This document shows, one piece after another, positions 53,775 to 64,000 of a DNA stretch of 64,000 nt. Origin of the DNA: Cupriavidus sp. P-10 (GTDB taxonomy: Bacteria; Pseudomonadota; Gammaproteobacteria; Burkholderiales; Burkholderiaceae); contig NZ_AP025170.1 in the NCBI RefSeq assembly GCF_003402535.2, positions 2,418,001-2,482,000 on the forward strand. Reading direction: 5' to 3'. The notes under the pieces are model-generated. The model was given only the letters and a program-made list of their open reading frames with translations, did no database searches and was not told where the DNA came from. The stretch's first letter is position 1. Each line of letters starts with the position of its first letter. A program made the translations under genes and the position numbers.

Positions 53775-54272
53775 TCATGTCTTGACGTACTTCGCCAGCT
53801 CCGGCGGCAGCCAGGGCTTCATCGATTCCATGGCTTGCATCACATAGGGGCGGCTCACCGCATCGCGCCAGAACGGTTCTTCCGGCAATTTCGTCAGGCT
53901 GGCGAGCGTCACCATCACCATCACCAGCAGCACGCCGCGCAGCAATCCGAACACCAGCCCGAGCCCGCGGTCCGCCGGCTTGAGGCCGGTGCTCTCCAGC
54001 AACTGCCCGACCACCATGCCGGCCAGCGACGCCCCGAGCACGGTGCCGATCAGCAGCACCACGAAACCCAGCGCGTGGCGGGCCAGTTCACCGCCGGGCA
54101 GCGACTCGGGCATCCAGCCCGCGGCCACTGCGCCGTAGCGGAACGCGACCCAGAACGCCACCACCCAGCCGATCAGCGACAGCACCTCGCGCACCAGGCC
54201 GCGCAGCACGCCCAGCACGCCCGAGGCCAGCAGGATAAAGACCACGGCATAGTCGAAGAAAGTCGGCTGCAT
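53775..54272 (-). CDS. cvpA: CvpA family membrane protein
   Basis: The 165-residue inner-membrane protein has four hydrophobic helices. FDYAVVFILLASGVLGVLRGLVREVLSLIG near the start (helices 1-2) carries the conserved GLVREV motif. CvpA was named for colicin V production in E. coli and is linked to envelope homeostasis. It sits next to purF, the classical cvpA-purF arrangement, and follows the SPOR-domain gene by 42 bases. Confidence 0.94.
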   Translation of the reverse strand: MQPTFFDYAVVFILLASGVLGVLRGLVREVLSLIGWVVAFWVAFRYGAVAAGWMPESLPGGELARHALGFVVLLIGTVLGASLAGMVVGQLLESTGLKPADRGLGLVFGLLRGVLLVMVMVTLASLTKLPEEPFWRDAVSRPYVMQAMESMKPWLPPELAKYVKT

Positions 54273-54314
54273 CGTCGCTCGCTGCCGCGCCCATGCGCCA
54301 GGCAGCGCTGGTCC

Positions 54315-55025
54315 TTACTGTTCGATCACCTTCGAGGTCAGGCCCGCCGCGCGCACGCGCTTGTCGGCGGCATCGGCGGCGTCGCGGTCGCTGAAGGGAC
54401 CGGCGCGCAGCAGGATGCGCTCGCCGTCGGCCAGCGCTTTCTTTTCCACATAGGCCGGAACCTTGCTCGCCTTGAGCTTGGCCAGCCAGGTCTTCGCCTT
54501 CTCTTCCGACGAGAAGGCGCCGATCAGGATCAGGTACTTGCCGCTGCCCTGGGGCTTGGCCTCAGGCTTGGCGTCGGGCTTGGCCTCGGCGCGCTGAATG
54601 GGCTTGTCGGCAGGCTTGTCCGCCGTATTGACGATTTCCTCGCCGGCATCGAGCGCCGCGGCGTCGCTGCGGGCCGCCGGCGCCGGCGGCAGCGGGTCGG
54701 CCTTGCGCGGCTCGACGCGGGGCTTGCTGCTGCCCTGCCCGCCGCTCACCTTGACCGCGACATCGTCGGCCACCGGGCGCGGCTTGGTCTCGAACACGAT
54801 CGGCAGCACGATCACCGCGGCCACCACCAGCACCACGGCGCCGATCAGCCGGCGGCGCGCGCGCTGCTTCTGCGGGAATTCAGGGTCCAGCGTGTCGTCG
54901 GCATATTCGTCGGCGAGACGGCGCGACGAGGCGATGCCTGCACCCGGGTCGTTGCGCTGACGGCGCGCACGCTCTGGTGCCGGGTCGTTGCCCTTGCGGG
55001 AAGAAAACAGCGAAAGCAGGCCCAT
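54315..55025 (-). CDS. dedD: SPOR-domain protein (DedD-like)
   Basis: The 236-residue bitopic protein has a basic cytoplasmic N-terminus and one transmembrane helix (LIGAVVLVVAAVIVLPIVF, residues about 59-78). A Pro/Ala/Lys-rich linker with KPDAKPEAKPQG units follows. The C-terminal SPOR domain of about 75 residues (YLILIGAFSSEEKAKTWLAKL) binds denuded septal peptidoglycan, so a role in cell division is likely. The folC-dedD-cvpA-purF order is conserved. Confidence 0.93.
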   Translation of the reverse strand: MGLLSLFSSRKGNDPAPERARRQRNDPGAGIASSRRLADEYADDTLDPEFPQKQRARRRLIGAVVLVVAAVIVLPIVFETKPRPVADDVAVKVSGGQGSSKPRVEPRKADPLPPAPAARSDAAALDAGEEIVNTADKPADKPIQRAEAKPDAKPEAKPQGSGKYLILIGAFSSEEKAKTWLAKLKASKVPAYVEKKALADGERILLRAGPFSDRDAADAADKRVRAAGLTSKVIEQ

Positions 55026-55092
55026 AGATTGGTTCGGTGCGACGGCCCCCTCAGGCAGGGGCCAGTCTTTGCGTTTGCCGCTCAGTGCCAGG

Positions 55093-56403
<1,311 letters not shown>

Positions 56404-56540
56404 TTCAGGTGTACGAGGAAAGCGTTTGCTACCAGATTCGGGCAGGCGGGCGCAAAGTCAAGGGCCGGCGCTGCGGGCGTCCAGAAAAGGCGAAAGGCGC
56501 GTCAACCACCCGCGCCTTCGGTATTGCGATTGCTGCGGCG

Positions 56541-57413
56541 TTATGCCACCGCGTCGGCCGGCTGCTTCTGCAGCAGCGCCAGCAGCTGCGCCAGTTCGGC
56601 GCGCATCTTGCGGCGGTCGATGATCATGTCGATGGCGCCCTTCTGCAGCAGGAACTCCGAGCGCTGGAAGCCTTCCGGCAGCTTCTCGCGCACGGTCTGC
56701 TCGATCACGCGCGGGCCGGCAAAGCCGATCAGCGCCTTGGGCTCGGCGATCACCACGTCGCCCAGGAAGGCGAACGAGGCCGACACGCCACCCATGGTCG
56801 GGTCGGTCAGCACGCTGATGAACGGCAGCTTGCTCGCGCTCAGCTGATTCAGCATGGCCGTGGTCTTGGCCATCTGCAGCAGCGACAGCAGGCTTTCCTG
56901 CATGCGCGCGCCGCCCGTGGCGGTAAAGCAGATGAACGGCACCTTCTGCTCGAGCGCGGCCTGCGCGCCGCGCACGAAGCGCTCGCCCACGACCGAACCC
57001 ATCGAGCCGCCCATGAATTCGAACTCGAAGCAGCTCGCCACCACCGGGATGGTGTGGATGGCACCGCCCATCACCACCATGGCGTCGGTTTCGCCAGTTT
57101 CTTCCATGGCCGCCTTGATGCGGTCCGGGTACTTCTTCGAATCCTTGAACTTGAGCGCGTCGACCGGCACGATCTCCTGGCCGATCTCATAGCGCCCTTC
57201 GGCGTCCAGCAGCCCGTCCAGCCGCGCACGCGCGTTGATGCGCATGTGGTGGTCGCACTTGGGGCAGACGTGCAGGTTGGCCTCGACGTCGGTCCGGTAC
57301 AGGGTGGACTCGCACGACGGGCACTTGACCCACAACCCCTCCGGGATGCCCTTGCGGGTACGGGGGTCGGTCTGTTGAATCTTGGGGGGCAGGAGTTTAT
57401 CCAACCAGCTCAT
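56541..57413 (-). CDS. accD: Acetyl-CoA carboxylase carboxyltransferase subunit beta
   Basis: AccD, with AccA, transfers CO2 from biotin to acetyl-CoA, feeding the fab pathway encoded elsewhere in this window. The N-terminal zinc ribbon is [12 protein letters not shown] then HVCPKCDHH, four Cys in CX2C pairs. The crotonase-fold core has [20 protein letters not shown] and [17 protein letters not shown] 57413 gives 290 residues with [12 protein letters not shown] at the start, as in homologues. It is 175 bases after trpA. Confidence 0.97.
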   Translation of the reverse strand: MSWLDKLLPPKIQQTDPRTRKGIPEGLWVKCPSCESTLYRTDVEANLHVCPKCDHHMRINARARLDGLLDAEGRYEIGQEIVPVDALKFKDSKKYPDRIKAAMEETGETDAMVVMGGAIHTIPVVASCFEFEFMGGSMGSVVGERFVRGAQAALEQKVPFICFTATGGARMQESLLSLLQMAKTTAMLNQLSASKLPFISVLTDPTMGGVSASFAFLGDVVIAEPKALIGFAGPRVIEQTVREKLPEGFQRSEFLLQKGAIDMIIDRRKMRAELAQLLALLQKQPADAVA

Positions 57414-57588
57414 GAAAGCTCCTTTCGGATAGCTGCGCGCCGCCGGCAAACCCTGTGTCAGGGCGCACTTCGGCAGGTGGCAGGGAATCAACCCGCAAAT
57501 TTACCACGCCGGGCCCGTGACCTCGAAGCGCGGCGCGCAAATTGAGCACGCCGCATCACTTACCGAGGCCTGCCGAGCCCGGATTAGA

Positions 57589-58389
57589 TCACTTGCTGTC
57601 CAGCGCCTGGCGGATCTCGGCGATAAACGCCTGCAGCGCCGCCACCGCCTGCTCGCGCGGCGTGTCTTCCAGCAGTTGCACCAGCCTGCTGCCGATCACC
57701 ACGGCGTCGGACACGCTGCCGATCGCGCGCGCGGTCTGCGCGTCGCGGATGCCGAAGCCCACGCCCACCGGCAGGTTGGCGTGCTGCTTGATCAGCGGCA
57801 GGCGCGAAGCCACGCTGTCCAGGTCGATCGATGCAGAACCGGTCACGCCCTTGAGCGAGACATAGTAAAGATAGCCGCTGGCGACCTTGGCCACTGCCTC
57901 GATGCGTGCATCGGTGGAGGTCGGTGCCAGCAGGAATATCGGATCCATGCCGTTGTCGCGCATCAGCCCGGCGAAGGATTCGCACTCCTCGGGCGGATAG
58001 TCGACCACCAGCACGCCATCCACGCCGGCCGCGCTCGCAGCCTTGGCGAAGGCCTCTTCGCCCATGCGCTCGATCGGGTTGGCGTAGCCCATCAGCACCA
58101 CCGGGGTCTCGGCATTGGTCTGGCGAAACTCGCGCACCCACTGCAGCACCTGCGTCAGCGACACGCCCTGCGCCAGCGCGCGCTCGGAGGCGCGCTGGAT
58201 CACCGGGCCGTCGGCCATCGGGTCGGAGAACGGCACGCCCAGCTCGATCACATCGGCGCCGCCCGCCACCAGCGCGTGCATCAGCGCCACGGTCAGGCCG
58301 GGCTCGGGATCGCCGGCGGTGACAAACGGAATCAGGCCCTTCTTCTGCTGCGCGGTCAGCGCCGCGAACGTCTTCTGGATACGGGACAT
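57589..58389 (-). CDS. trpA: Tryptophan synthase alpha chain
   Basis: TrpA cleaves indole-3-glycerol phosphate to indole, which is channelled to Trp[20 protein letters not shown] contains the catalytic Glu and Asp, and [10 protein letters not shown] and [11 protein letters not shown] are typical. The 266-residue length is normal. It starts one base after the stop of the DNA methyltransferase gene, so it is translated from the same message as trpB and the methylase. Confidence 0.98.
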   Translation of the reverse strand: MSRIQKTFAALTAQQKKGLIPFVTAGDPEPGLTVALMHALVAGGADVIELGVPFSDPMADGPVIQRASERALAQGVSLTQVLQWVREFRQTNAETPVVLMGYANPIERMGEEAFAKAASAAGVDGVLVVDYPPEECESFAGLMRDNGMDPIFLLAPTSTDARIEAVAKVASGYLYYVSLKGVTGSASIDLDSVASRLPLIKQHANLPVGVGFGIRDAQTARAIGSVSDAVVIGSRLVQLLEDTPREQAVAALQAFIAEIRQALDSK

Positions 58390-58390
58390 A

Positions 58391-59302
58391 TCAGGGAATC
58401 AGGTGAGGCCGCGGCGCCGGCGAGGCGTCGTCGTTGGCGGCGGCCGGGGTTGCGGTGACGTCAGGCTCGATCGCGGGCATGGCTTGCGCGGCCGCGGCCA
58501 CGCGCCCGCACGCCACCTGCACGTACTCCGGGTTGATCTCGTAGCCCACAAAGCGCCGGCCGTGGCGCAGGCAGGCCACCGCGGTGGTGCCGCTGCCCGC
58601 GAACGGATCCAGCACCAGGCCGCCCGGCGGGCAGCTCGACAGCACCATGCGCTCGACGATTTCCAGCGGCTTCTGCGTCGGGTGGTTGGCGCGTTCGGGA
58701 TCCTGCCGGTGGATGCGCGAGATGCTCCACAGGTCCTTGGGGTTGTAGCCCACCTCCAGCCACTTCTTGCCCTCGAAGCGCGGGCGGCTGCGCGCCTTCT
58801 TGGTCTCGGGGTCATACGGAATCCGGACCGGGTCGAGATCGAAGTAGTAGTCGCGCGCCTTGGCAAAGAAGCCGATGTTGTCGTGCACCGACGAGAACTT
58901 GCGCGTGGTGCCGCCCATGCTGGGCACGCGGCGGTCCCAGATGATCTCGTTGATCATCGTCAGGCGCCGCTTGAGCATCACGAACAGCTCCGGCGAATAC
59001 TGCCAGGTGCAGAACAGGTAGAGCGTGCCCCTGGGCGCGAGCTTGGGCACGACCGCGTCCATCCAGCGCTCGGACCAGTCCAGGTAGGCCTGGCCCGACA
59101 GCAGGTCGGAATCGTTGCCATAGTCCTTGCCCAGCCCGTACGGCGGATCGGCGACGATCAGGTCGACCGAGCCGTCCGGCAGGCGGGCAATGCCCTCGAA
59201 CATGTCTTCCTGGAACAGGTGCAGCGGCGGCGCGTCGGGCGCGCCAGGCAAGGCGTCGGGCCCGCCGACGGCAAGGCCCTGGGGGTGGGACAGCGCGCGC
59301 AT
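58391..59302 (-). CDS. Beta-class adenine DNA methyltransferase inside the trp operon
   Basis: The 303-residue methylase has motif IV ([12 protein letters not shown]) near residue 55, before motif I ([10 protein letters not shown]) near residue 245. This order defines the beta class, and DPPY indicates N6-adenine methylation. [14 protein letters not shown] is also typical. Its ATG overlaps the trpB stop by one base (TGATG), and trpA follows after one base. No restriction enzyme gene is nearby, so it is an orphan. In related Burkholderiaceae I recall a conserved orphan methylase at this locus being associated with GTWWAC, but that specificity is inference here. The C-terminal 40 residues are Ala/Pro-rich. 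Confidence 0.92.
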   Translation of the reverse strand: MRALSHPQGLAVGGPDALPGAPDAPPLHLFQEDMFEGIARLPDGSVDLIVADPPYGLGKDYGNDSDLLSGQAYLDWSERWMDAVVPKLAPRGTLYLFCTWQYSPELFVMLKRRLTMINEIIWDRRVPSMGGTTRKFSSVHDNIGFFAKARDYYFDLDPVRIPYDPETKKARSRPRFEGKKWLEVGYNPKDLWSISRIHRQDPERANHPTQKPLEIVERMVLSSCPPGGLVLDPFAGSGTTAVACLRHGRRFVGYEINPEYVQVACGRVAAAAQAMPAIEPDVTATPAAANDDASPAPRPHLIP

Positions 59303-60495
59303 CAGAGCTTGAGCCCCGCGCGCTCGGCGACCGTGTGCATGTCCTTGTCGCCGCGGCCGGACAGGTTCACCAGCAGCAGCTTGTCCTTGGGCAGCGTCGG
59401 CGCCAGCTTGCAGGCGTAGGCGATCGCGTGGCTCGATTCCAGCGCCGGGATGATGCCCTCGATGCGGCAACAGTCATGGAAGGCCTTGAGCGCTTCGTCA
59501 TCGGTGATCGGCACGTACTGCGCGCGGCCACTGTCCTTGAGCCAGGCATGCTCGGGGCCAACGCCAGGGTAGTCCAGGCCGGCCGAGACCGAATGCGTCT
59601 CGATGATCTGGCCGTTGTCGTCCTGCAGCAGGTAGGTGCGGTTGCCGTGCAGCACGCCGGGCGTGCCGCCGGTCAGCGACGCGGCATGGCGGCCGGTGTC
59701 GAGGCCGTCGCCGGCGGCTTCCACGCCGATCAGCTGCACATCCTGGTGCTCGATATACGGATAGAAGATGCCCATGGCATTGGAGCCGCCGCCGACGCAG
59801 GCAATCACCGCATCCGGCTGGCGGCCGGTCATCTCCGGCATCTGCACCTTGGCTTCCTCGCCGATCACGCACTGGAAGTCGCGCACCATCATCGGGTACG
59901 GATGCGGGCCGGCCACTGTGCCGATGATGTAGAAGGTGTTCTCGACGTTGGTGACCCAGTCGCGCATGGCTTCATTGAGCGCGTCCTTGAGCGTGCGCGA
60001 GCCGCTTTCCACCGGCACCACGGTCGCGCCCAGCAGCTTCATGCGGTAGACGTTGGCGGCCTGGCGCTTGACGTCTTCGGCGCCCATGTAGACCACGCAC
60101 TCCATGCCGAAGCGTGCAGCGATAGTGGCCGTCGCCACGCCATGCTGCCCTGCCCCGGTCTCGGCGATCACGCGCGGCTTGCCCATGCGCCTGGCCAGCA
60201 GCGCCTGCCCGATGACGTTGTTGATCTTGTGCGCGCCGGTGTGGTTCAGGTCTTCGCGCTTGAAAAAGATCTGCGCGCCGCCGAGCGTCTCGCTCCAGCG
60301 TTGCGCGTGGTAGATCGGCGACGGGCGGCCGACAAAGTGCTTCAGTTCGCGGCGGAATTCGGCATCGAACTCCGGGTCCTTCTGAGAGTGCGCATAGGCT
60401 TCGCGCAACTCGTCCAGCGCGTGGACCAGTGTCTCGGAAACGAAGGTGCCGCCATAGGGGCCGAAATGGCCACGGGAATCGGGCAGGTCGTACAT
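59302..60495 (-). CDS. trpB: Tryptophan synthase beta chain
   Basis: This PLP enzyme joins indole and serine to make tryptophan. [15 protein letters not shown] starts the conserved region, and [13 protein letters not shown] contains the PLP-binding Lys. [14 protein letters not shown] is the phosphate loop. ATG 60495 (MYDLPD) gives 397 residues, whereas the open frame upstream would add 56 unlikely residues. Its stop overlaps the methyltransferase start. Confidence 0.98.
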   Translation of the reverse strand: MYDLPDSRGHFGPYGGTFVSETLVHALDELREAYAHSQKDPEFDAEFRRELKHFVGRPSPIYHAQRWSETLGGAQIFFKREDLNHTGAHKINNVIGQALLARRMGKPRVIAETGAGQHGVATATIAARFGMECVVYMGAEDVKRQAANVYRMKLLGATVVPVESGSRTLKDALNEAMRDWVTNVENTFYIIGTVAGPHPYPMMVRDFQCVIGEEAKVQMPEMTGRQPDAVIACVGGGSNAMGIFYPYIEHQDVQLIGVEAAGDGLDTGRHAASLTGGTPGVLHGNRTYLLQDDNGQIIETHSVSAGLDYPGVGPEHAWLKDSGRAQYVPITDDEALKAFHDCCRIEGIIPALESSHAIAYACKLAPTLPKDKLLLVNLSGRGDKDMHTVAERAGLKL

Positions 60496-60619
60496 GTCTA
60501 GGCTCTTCGGAACAGCGGCCTTGCCTTGACCGGCAAGGGCGCGTAGTTGGCTGGGGTGCGCGATGGCCGCCTTGAAGCGGCGGACACGGGGTGGGCAAGG
60601 GATCGGGCTTCGATCCGGC

Positions 60620-61342
60620 TCATCCGGCCTCGGCGCTGCGGACAGCGCGCACGAATTCGGCAATGCGGGCGTGGTCCTTCACGCCCTTGGCGGCCTCTAC
60701 CCCGCTGCTGACGTCCACAGCGTAGGGCCGCACGCGTTCAATCGCGCCAGCGACGTTTTGCGCGTTCAACCCACCACTCAAAACGATGCGAGGAGCGCCG
60801 CTTGCGTTCAGGTTGCCGGTTGCCGTAACCGGAGGATTGGGCGGAAGCCATGCCGGAGGAATCAGGGTCCAGTCGAAGACGTGGCCGCCACCGCCGTAGC
60901 CTTCGACGAAGGCATCGAGCAGCAAGGCAGCGGCATCACGGTATTGGTCGGCAAATTCTACCAAATCGAGCCCCGGACGGACACGGGCGGCGCGCAGGAA
61001 CGGCAGCCGGCAGCGCTGGGCGGCCTGGGTGCAGAACTGCGGGGTTTCGTCGCCGTGCAGCTGCAGCAGCGTCAACGGCACACGCTCGGCCACATGGGCG
61101 ATGTCCTCCAGCTCGGCGTTGACGAACAGCCCCGTCACCGCGACGAACGGCCCCGCGGCCTCGGCCAGCGCCGCCGCCCGCGCCACTTCGACGTAGCGCG
61201 GGCTCTTCGGGTAGAAAACCAGCCCGATCGCGTCCGCGCCGGCATCGACGGCGGCGCGCACGTCGTCCTCGCGGGTCAGGCCGCAGATCTTGATGCGGGT
61301 ACGCTGTGGCAGGTGCATCGCACTGCCCTCAGGCTGCGTCAT
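60620..61342 (-). CDS. trpF: Phosphoribosylanthranilate isomerase
   Basis: TrpF performs the Amadori rearrangement in tryptophan synthesis. [25 protein letters not shown] has the catalytic Cys, and [11 protein letters not shown] follows. [15 protein letters not shown] contains the conserved phosphate-binding and SGVE motif. ATG 61342 overlaps the truA stop region by 14 bases, and an ATG at 61318 with GAGGGC upstream is an equally possible start. It is separated from trpB by 124 bases. Confidence 0.95.
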   Translation of the reverse strand: MTQPEGSAMHLPQRTRIKICGLTREDDVRAAVDAGADAIGLVFYPKSPRYVEVARAAALAEAAGPFVAVTGLFVNAELEDIAHVAERVPLTLLQLHGDETPQFCTQAAQRCRLPFLRAARVRPGLDLVEFADQYRDAAALLLDAFVEGYGGGGHVFDWTLIPPAWLPPNPPVTATGNLNASGAPRIVLSGGLNAQNVAGAIERVRPYAVDVSSGVEAAKGVKDHARIAEFVRAVRSAEAG

Positions 61343-62147
61343 TGAACACTCCATGAAACAGGCTCGCGGACGGATCGGCCGCGGGGATCGGGTAAGCATC
61401 AGGATACTTGACCCCGACCAGGTAAAGGCCATCCGGCATGAACGTAGGCGCTGCCAGCTTGCGGTCGCGCCCGGCCAGCACCTGCGCCAGCCACTGCGGC
61501 GGGTAGCGGCGGCGGCCCACCGCCACCAGGCAGCCCATCAGGTTGCGCACCATGTGGTGCAGGAAGGCGCTGGCGCGGAAGCGCAGGAACACCCAGTTGC
61601 CGTCGTCACGGATGGTGACGTCGTACATGGTCTTGACCGGCGACTTGGCCTGGCATTCGGCGGCGCGGAAAGCGGAAAAGTCATGCTCGCCGACCAGGCA
61701 CGCGGCGGCTTCGCGCATTGCCTCGACGTCGAGCCGCTGGCCCGGCGGCAGCATCTGGTAGCCGGCGCGGCCATGCACCATCGGCACCCGATGCGGGCCG
61801 GTGTAGAGCGCGTAGTAATACATGCGCTCGTACGCCAGGAAGCGGGCGTGGAAGCCCTCGTCGACGGGCCGCGCCCACTGCAGCGCGATCGACGGCGGCA
61901 GGAACGCATTGACGCCGCGGACCCAGGAAAAAGGCTCGCGTTCCAGCTCGGTATCCAGGTGGATGACCTGTCCCAGCGCGTGCACGCCGGTATCGGTGCG
62001 CCCCGCCACGGTGGTCAGCAGGCGCACGCCGGCGAAGCGCTCGATGGCGTCTTCGAGGTGATCCTGCACGGTATTGCGGTGCGGCTGCGACTGCCAGCCG
62101 GAAAAGGCGGCGCCGTCGTAGTGCAGGCCAAGAGCGATGCGGTTCAT
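61329..62147 (-). CDS. truA: tRNA pseudouridine(38-40) synthase
   Basis: TruA modifies the anticodon arm of tRNAs. [19 protein letters not shown] opens the protein, [15 protein letters not shown] contains the catalytic Asp, and [11 protein letters not shown] is near the C-terminal third. ATG 62147 gives 272 residues. The truA-trpF order next to fimV is conserved in beta- and gammaproteobacteria, and here truA overlaps the trpF start. Confidence 0.97.
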   Translation of the reverse strand: MNRIALGLHYDGAAFSGWQSQPHRNTVQDHLEDAIERFAGVRLLTTVAGRTDTGVHALGQVIHLDTELEREPFSWVRGVNAFLPPSIALQWARPVDEGFHARFLAYERMYYYALYTGPHRVPMVHGRAGYQMLPPGQRLDVEAMREAAACLVGEHDFSAFRAAECQAKSPVKTMYDVTIRDDGNWVFLRFRASAFLHHMVRNLMGCLVAVGRRRYPPQWLAQVLAGRDRKLAAPTFMPDGLYLVGVKYPDAYPIPAADPSASLFHGVFNDAA

Positions 62148-62292
62148 GTCAGGGGAAAAAGCATGGGTCCGGCAACGTCGGGCAAGCTTGCGTGCCGCGC
62201 GCGCCGGAAAAGCAAATGCGCCGGAAGGGACGCTTCCGGCGCATCGCTTCATGCCGCGGCAGCGGGTGCCGCGGCGGACCGTCAATGATAGC

Positions 62293-64000
62293 TCAGGCCA
62301 CTTCCAGCAGCAGCGAACGGGCCTCGGCCTGCAGCGGATCCTGCGACTGATCTACCACCTCCTGCAGCAGCTCGCGCGCCCCTTCCTTGTCGCCGATCTC
62401 GATATAGGCACGGGCCAGGTCGAGCTTGATCTGCATGTCGCGCCCGCCGTCGACACCATCGGTCGACAGCGTGCTGGGCGAAACGCCGCGAGCGGTGTCG
62501 GGATTGGTCTCGTCGGGAACGCGGGACAGGTCGAACGGCTCGGCCAGCTTGCCGTCGCGCAGCATGGTCGTTGCAGGCAACGGCGCGAACGCCTCGTCCG
62601 CCGCGGCCGGCGAGCCGCTGGTAGCCGACGGCCCACCGCCCAGGTCGAGCGACAGGCCGGACATGTCGAACTCCAGCGGGCGCGAGCGGGTGGGCGTATC
62701 CAGGCGCGGCACCTCGTGCTCGTCCTCATCATCTGCCAGCGGGTCGGTGGCACGGGCCGGGAAGTCCAGGTGCAGTCCGCGGTCCAGGCGCACGGCCGGT
62801 TCGGTCGGGTCCGAATCGGTGCCGAACACCATGGCCGCCGATGCCGGCGCCACGATCGGGTCGCCCGCCGCGGGCGCCGGGAAGGCGTCCAGCGGCAGTG
62901 CCAGGTCGCCCAGCGAGGGCTCCAGGCGCGGGATCGATGCCGGATCCTGCGACGGGTCCTGCGTGCGCCACTGGTCCGTTGCCGGCGAGGCCGTATCCGG
63001 GCCCGCGGCCTCCGGCGTCACCACCATATACATCGCGTTGCCCGGCTCGAGCGCGCGCCCCATTTCTGCTGCCTTCAGCCATTCCGCACCGTGTCCGCCG
63101 GTCTGGGCGAACATTTCTTCTGCTATCACGCGGAAACCTTCCACATCCTGTCTGTTGCTGTAAATCTCCAGGAGCTTGAGCCGCACCGGCTGCTGCTCCG
63201 GGTTTTTCTCCAGGGCTTCGCGCAGGATCTCCTCGGCCTGCACATCGCGCCCGTAGGCGATATAGACCTCGGCCTCGGCGATCGGGTCGACCTCATTGGC
63301 TTCCGGCGTGTTGTTGCCGATGCGGAAATCGGCGCCGAACACGCTGTGCTGCGAGGTGTCGACACTCTGCCCGCCGGCGGCACCGAACAGCGAATTGGTG
63401 CCGGCCATCACCGTGCTTTCCTGCGACAGGATGCTGTCGCCAAAGCCGGTCGCCTCGCTTTCCTTCTGCTGCTGGCGGCGCCGATAGATCGCGAAGACGC
63501 CGAGCAGCGCCACCACCAGGCCACCGCCGGGCAGCAGCAGCGGGTTGGCGAGCAGGCCGTCAAGGAACGACGGTTCCTGCACCGGTGCGGGCGGTGCCAC
63601 CACGGGTGGCGTCGGCTTGACTGCCGGGGCCGATGCCGGCGCAGCAGCAGCCACTTGCGGCGCCGAGGCTCCGGCGGCAGCCACTGCCGACGCTGCGCCA
63701 GCGGCGGCGGGCACGGCGGCGGCAGCGGTAGCCGCCGCTGCCGCTGGTTCCGCCGCATCCGCCTTCGGCGCCTGCGCGGCCACCACGTTCGGTGCGGCCG
63801 CTTCCGGCTTGGCCACTGCGGCCGCCTTTTCCTTCTCCTTGTCGGCAGGCGCCGCCTGGTTGGACTGGCTCAGCTTGGCGATCTCGGCATTCTTCAGCTC
63901 GAGCAGCTTCTGCATGTCGCCGATATTCTTTTCCAGCTGCGCCAGGCGCGTCTCGGCTTCCTTGATCTGGCGCTCGCGAGCGACGTTGGCTTCGGCCTTG
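62293..64000 (-). CDS. fimV: FimV-family protein, C-terminal part (gene runs off the window)
   Basis: The frame is open to position 64000, so only the last roughly 568 residues are seen. They include a coiled-coil-like segment ([16 protein letters not shown]), a long Ala/Pro-rich stretch, and one transmembrane helix ([19 protein letters not shown]) followed by RRRQQQ. A cytoplasmic acidic region has TPR-like [26 protein letters not shown], and the C-terminal FimV motif is [25 protein letters not shown]. FimV/HubP proteins organise the cell pole, chemotaxis and type IV pili. The LysM-bearing N-terminus would lie outside the window. Confidence 0.9.
   Translation of the reverse strand, partial: KAEANVARERQIKEAETRLAQLEKNIGDMQKLLELKNAEIAKLSQSNQAAPADKEKEKAAAVAKPEAAAPNVVAAQAPKADAAEPAAAAATAAAAVPAAAGAASAVAAAGASAPQVAAAAPASAPAVKPTPPVVAPPAPVQEPSFLDGLLANPLLLPGGGLVVALLGVFAIYRRRQQQKESEATGFGDSILSQESTVMAGTNSLFGAAGGQSVDTSQHSVFGADFRIGNNTPEANEVDPIAEAEVYIAYGRDVQAEEILREALEKNPEQQPVRLKLLEIYSNRQDVEGFRVIAEEMFAQTGGHGAEWLKAAEMGRALEPGNAMYMVVTPEAAGPDTASPATDQWRTQDPSQDPASIPRLEPSLGDLALPLDAFPAPAAGDPIVAPASAAMVFGTDSDPTEPAVRLDRGLHLDFPARATDPLADDEDEHEVPRLDTPTRSRPLEFDMSGLSLDLGGGPSATSGSPAAADEAFAPLPATTMLRDGKLAEPFDLSRVPDETNPDTARGVSPSTLSTDGVDGGRDMQIKLDLARAYIEIGDKEGARELLQEVVDQSQDPLQAEARSLLLEVA

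Overview
The window looks like a piece of the main chromosome of a high-GC betaproteobacterium of the Burkholderiaceae, most likely Cupriavidus or a close Ralstonia relative. The evidence is the gene order (plsX-fabHDG-acpP-fabF, rpoE-rseA-rseB-mucD, cvpA-purF-metZ, fimV-truA-trpF-trpB-methylase-trpA-accD-folC), the protein sequences, an Arg32-type EF-P, and heavy use of GTG and TTG starts. It is mostly core housekeeping DNA. I see no prophage, insertion sequence, CRISPR array or integrase.

Layout. 1-15 kb: efp (+), then a long leftward block, pdxJ-acpS-nagZ, lepB-DUF4845-rnc-era-recO, lepA, and the envelope-stress locus rpoE-rseA-rseB-mucD-glutaredoxin. 14-21 kb: the fatty-acid cluster (DUF177, rpmF, plsX, fabH, fabD, fabG, acpP, fabF), with strong hairpins before plsX and after acpP. 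21-30 kb: maf and a tetrapyrrole-methylase-fold protein (+); rluC, gph, a Rieske protein and an S49 peptidase (-); and rne behind a long structured leader. 30-33.5 kb: moaA-mobA-moeA. 33.6-40.3 kb: rmuC, a 2-hydroxyacid dehydrogenase, an NhaD-type antiporter, a solitary LutC-like protein, pncB and a secreted protein. 40.6-42.5 kb: a 7Fe ferredoxin with a TrxR-like ferredoxin-NADP reductase, and tRNA-Asn(GUU).

42.5-47.3 kb is the most accessory-like part: a cupin, a Bug solute-binding protein, an acyl-CoA dehydrogenase, a CaiB-type CoA transferase and an IclR regulator, probably a small organic-acid catabolic operon. 47.7-50.6 kb: rpsU, a NodI/NodJ-type ABC exporter, a SugE/Gdx-type SMR pump and a small lipoprotein. 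50.6-64 kb: the purine/methionine/folate/malonyl-CoA/tryptophan block, ending inside fimV.

The most interesting signal is the purF-metZ spacer. It holds a sequence that strongly resembles a SAM-II riboswitch aptamer, followed by an intrinsic terminator before metZ. This would let S-adenosylmethionine shut off metZ independently of purF. The second is a beta-class adenine DNA methyltransferase gene translationally coupled inside the trp operon, between trpB and trpA. Start sites were moved inward from the longest reading frame where a ribosome-binding site, family length or gene overlap argued for it.
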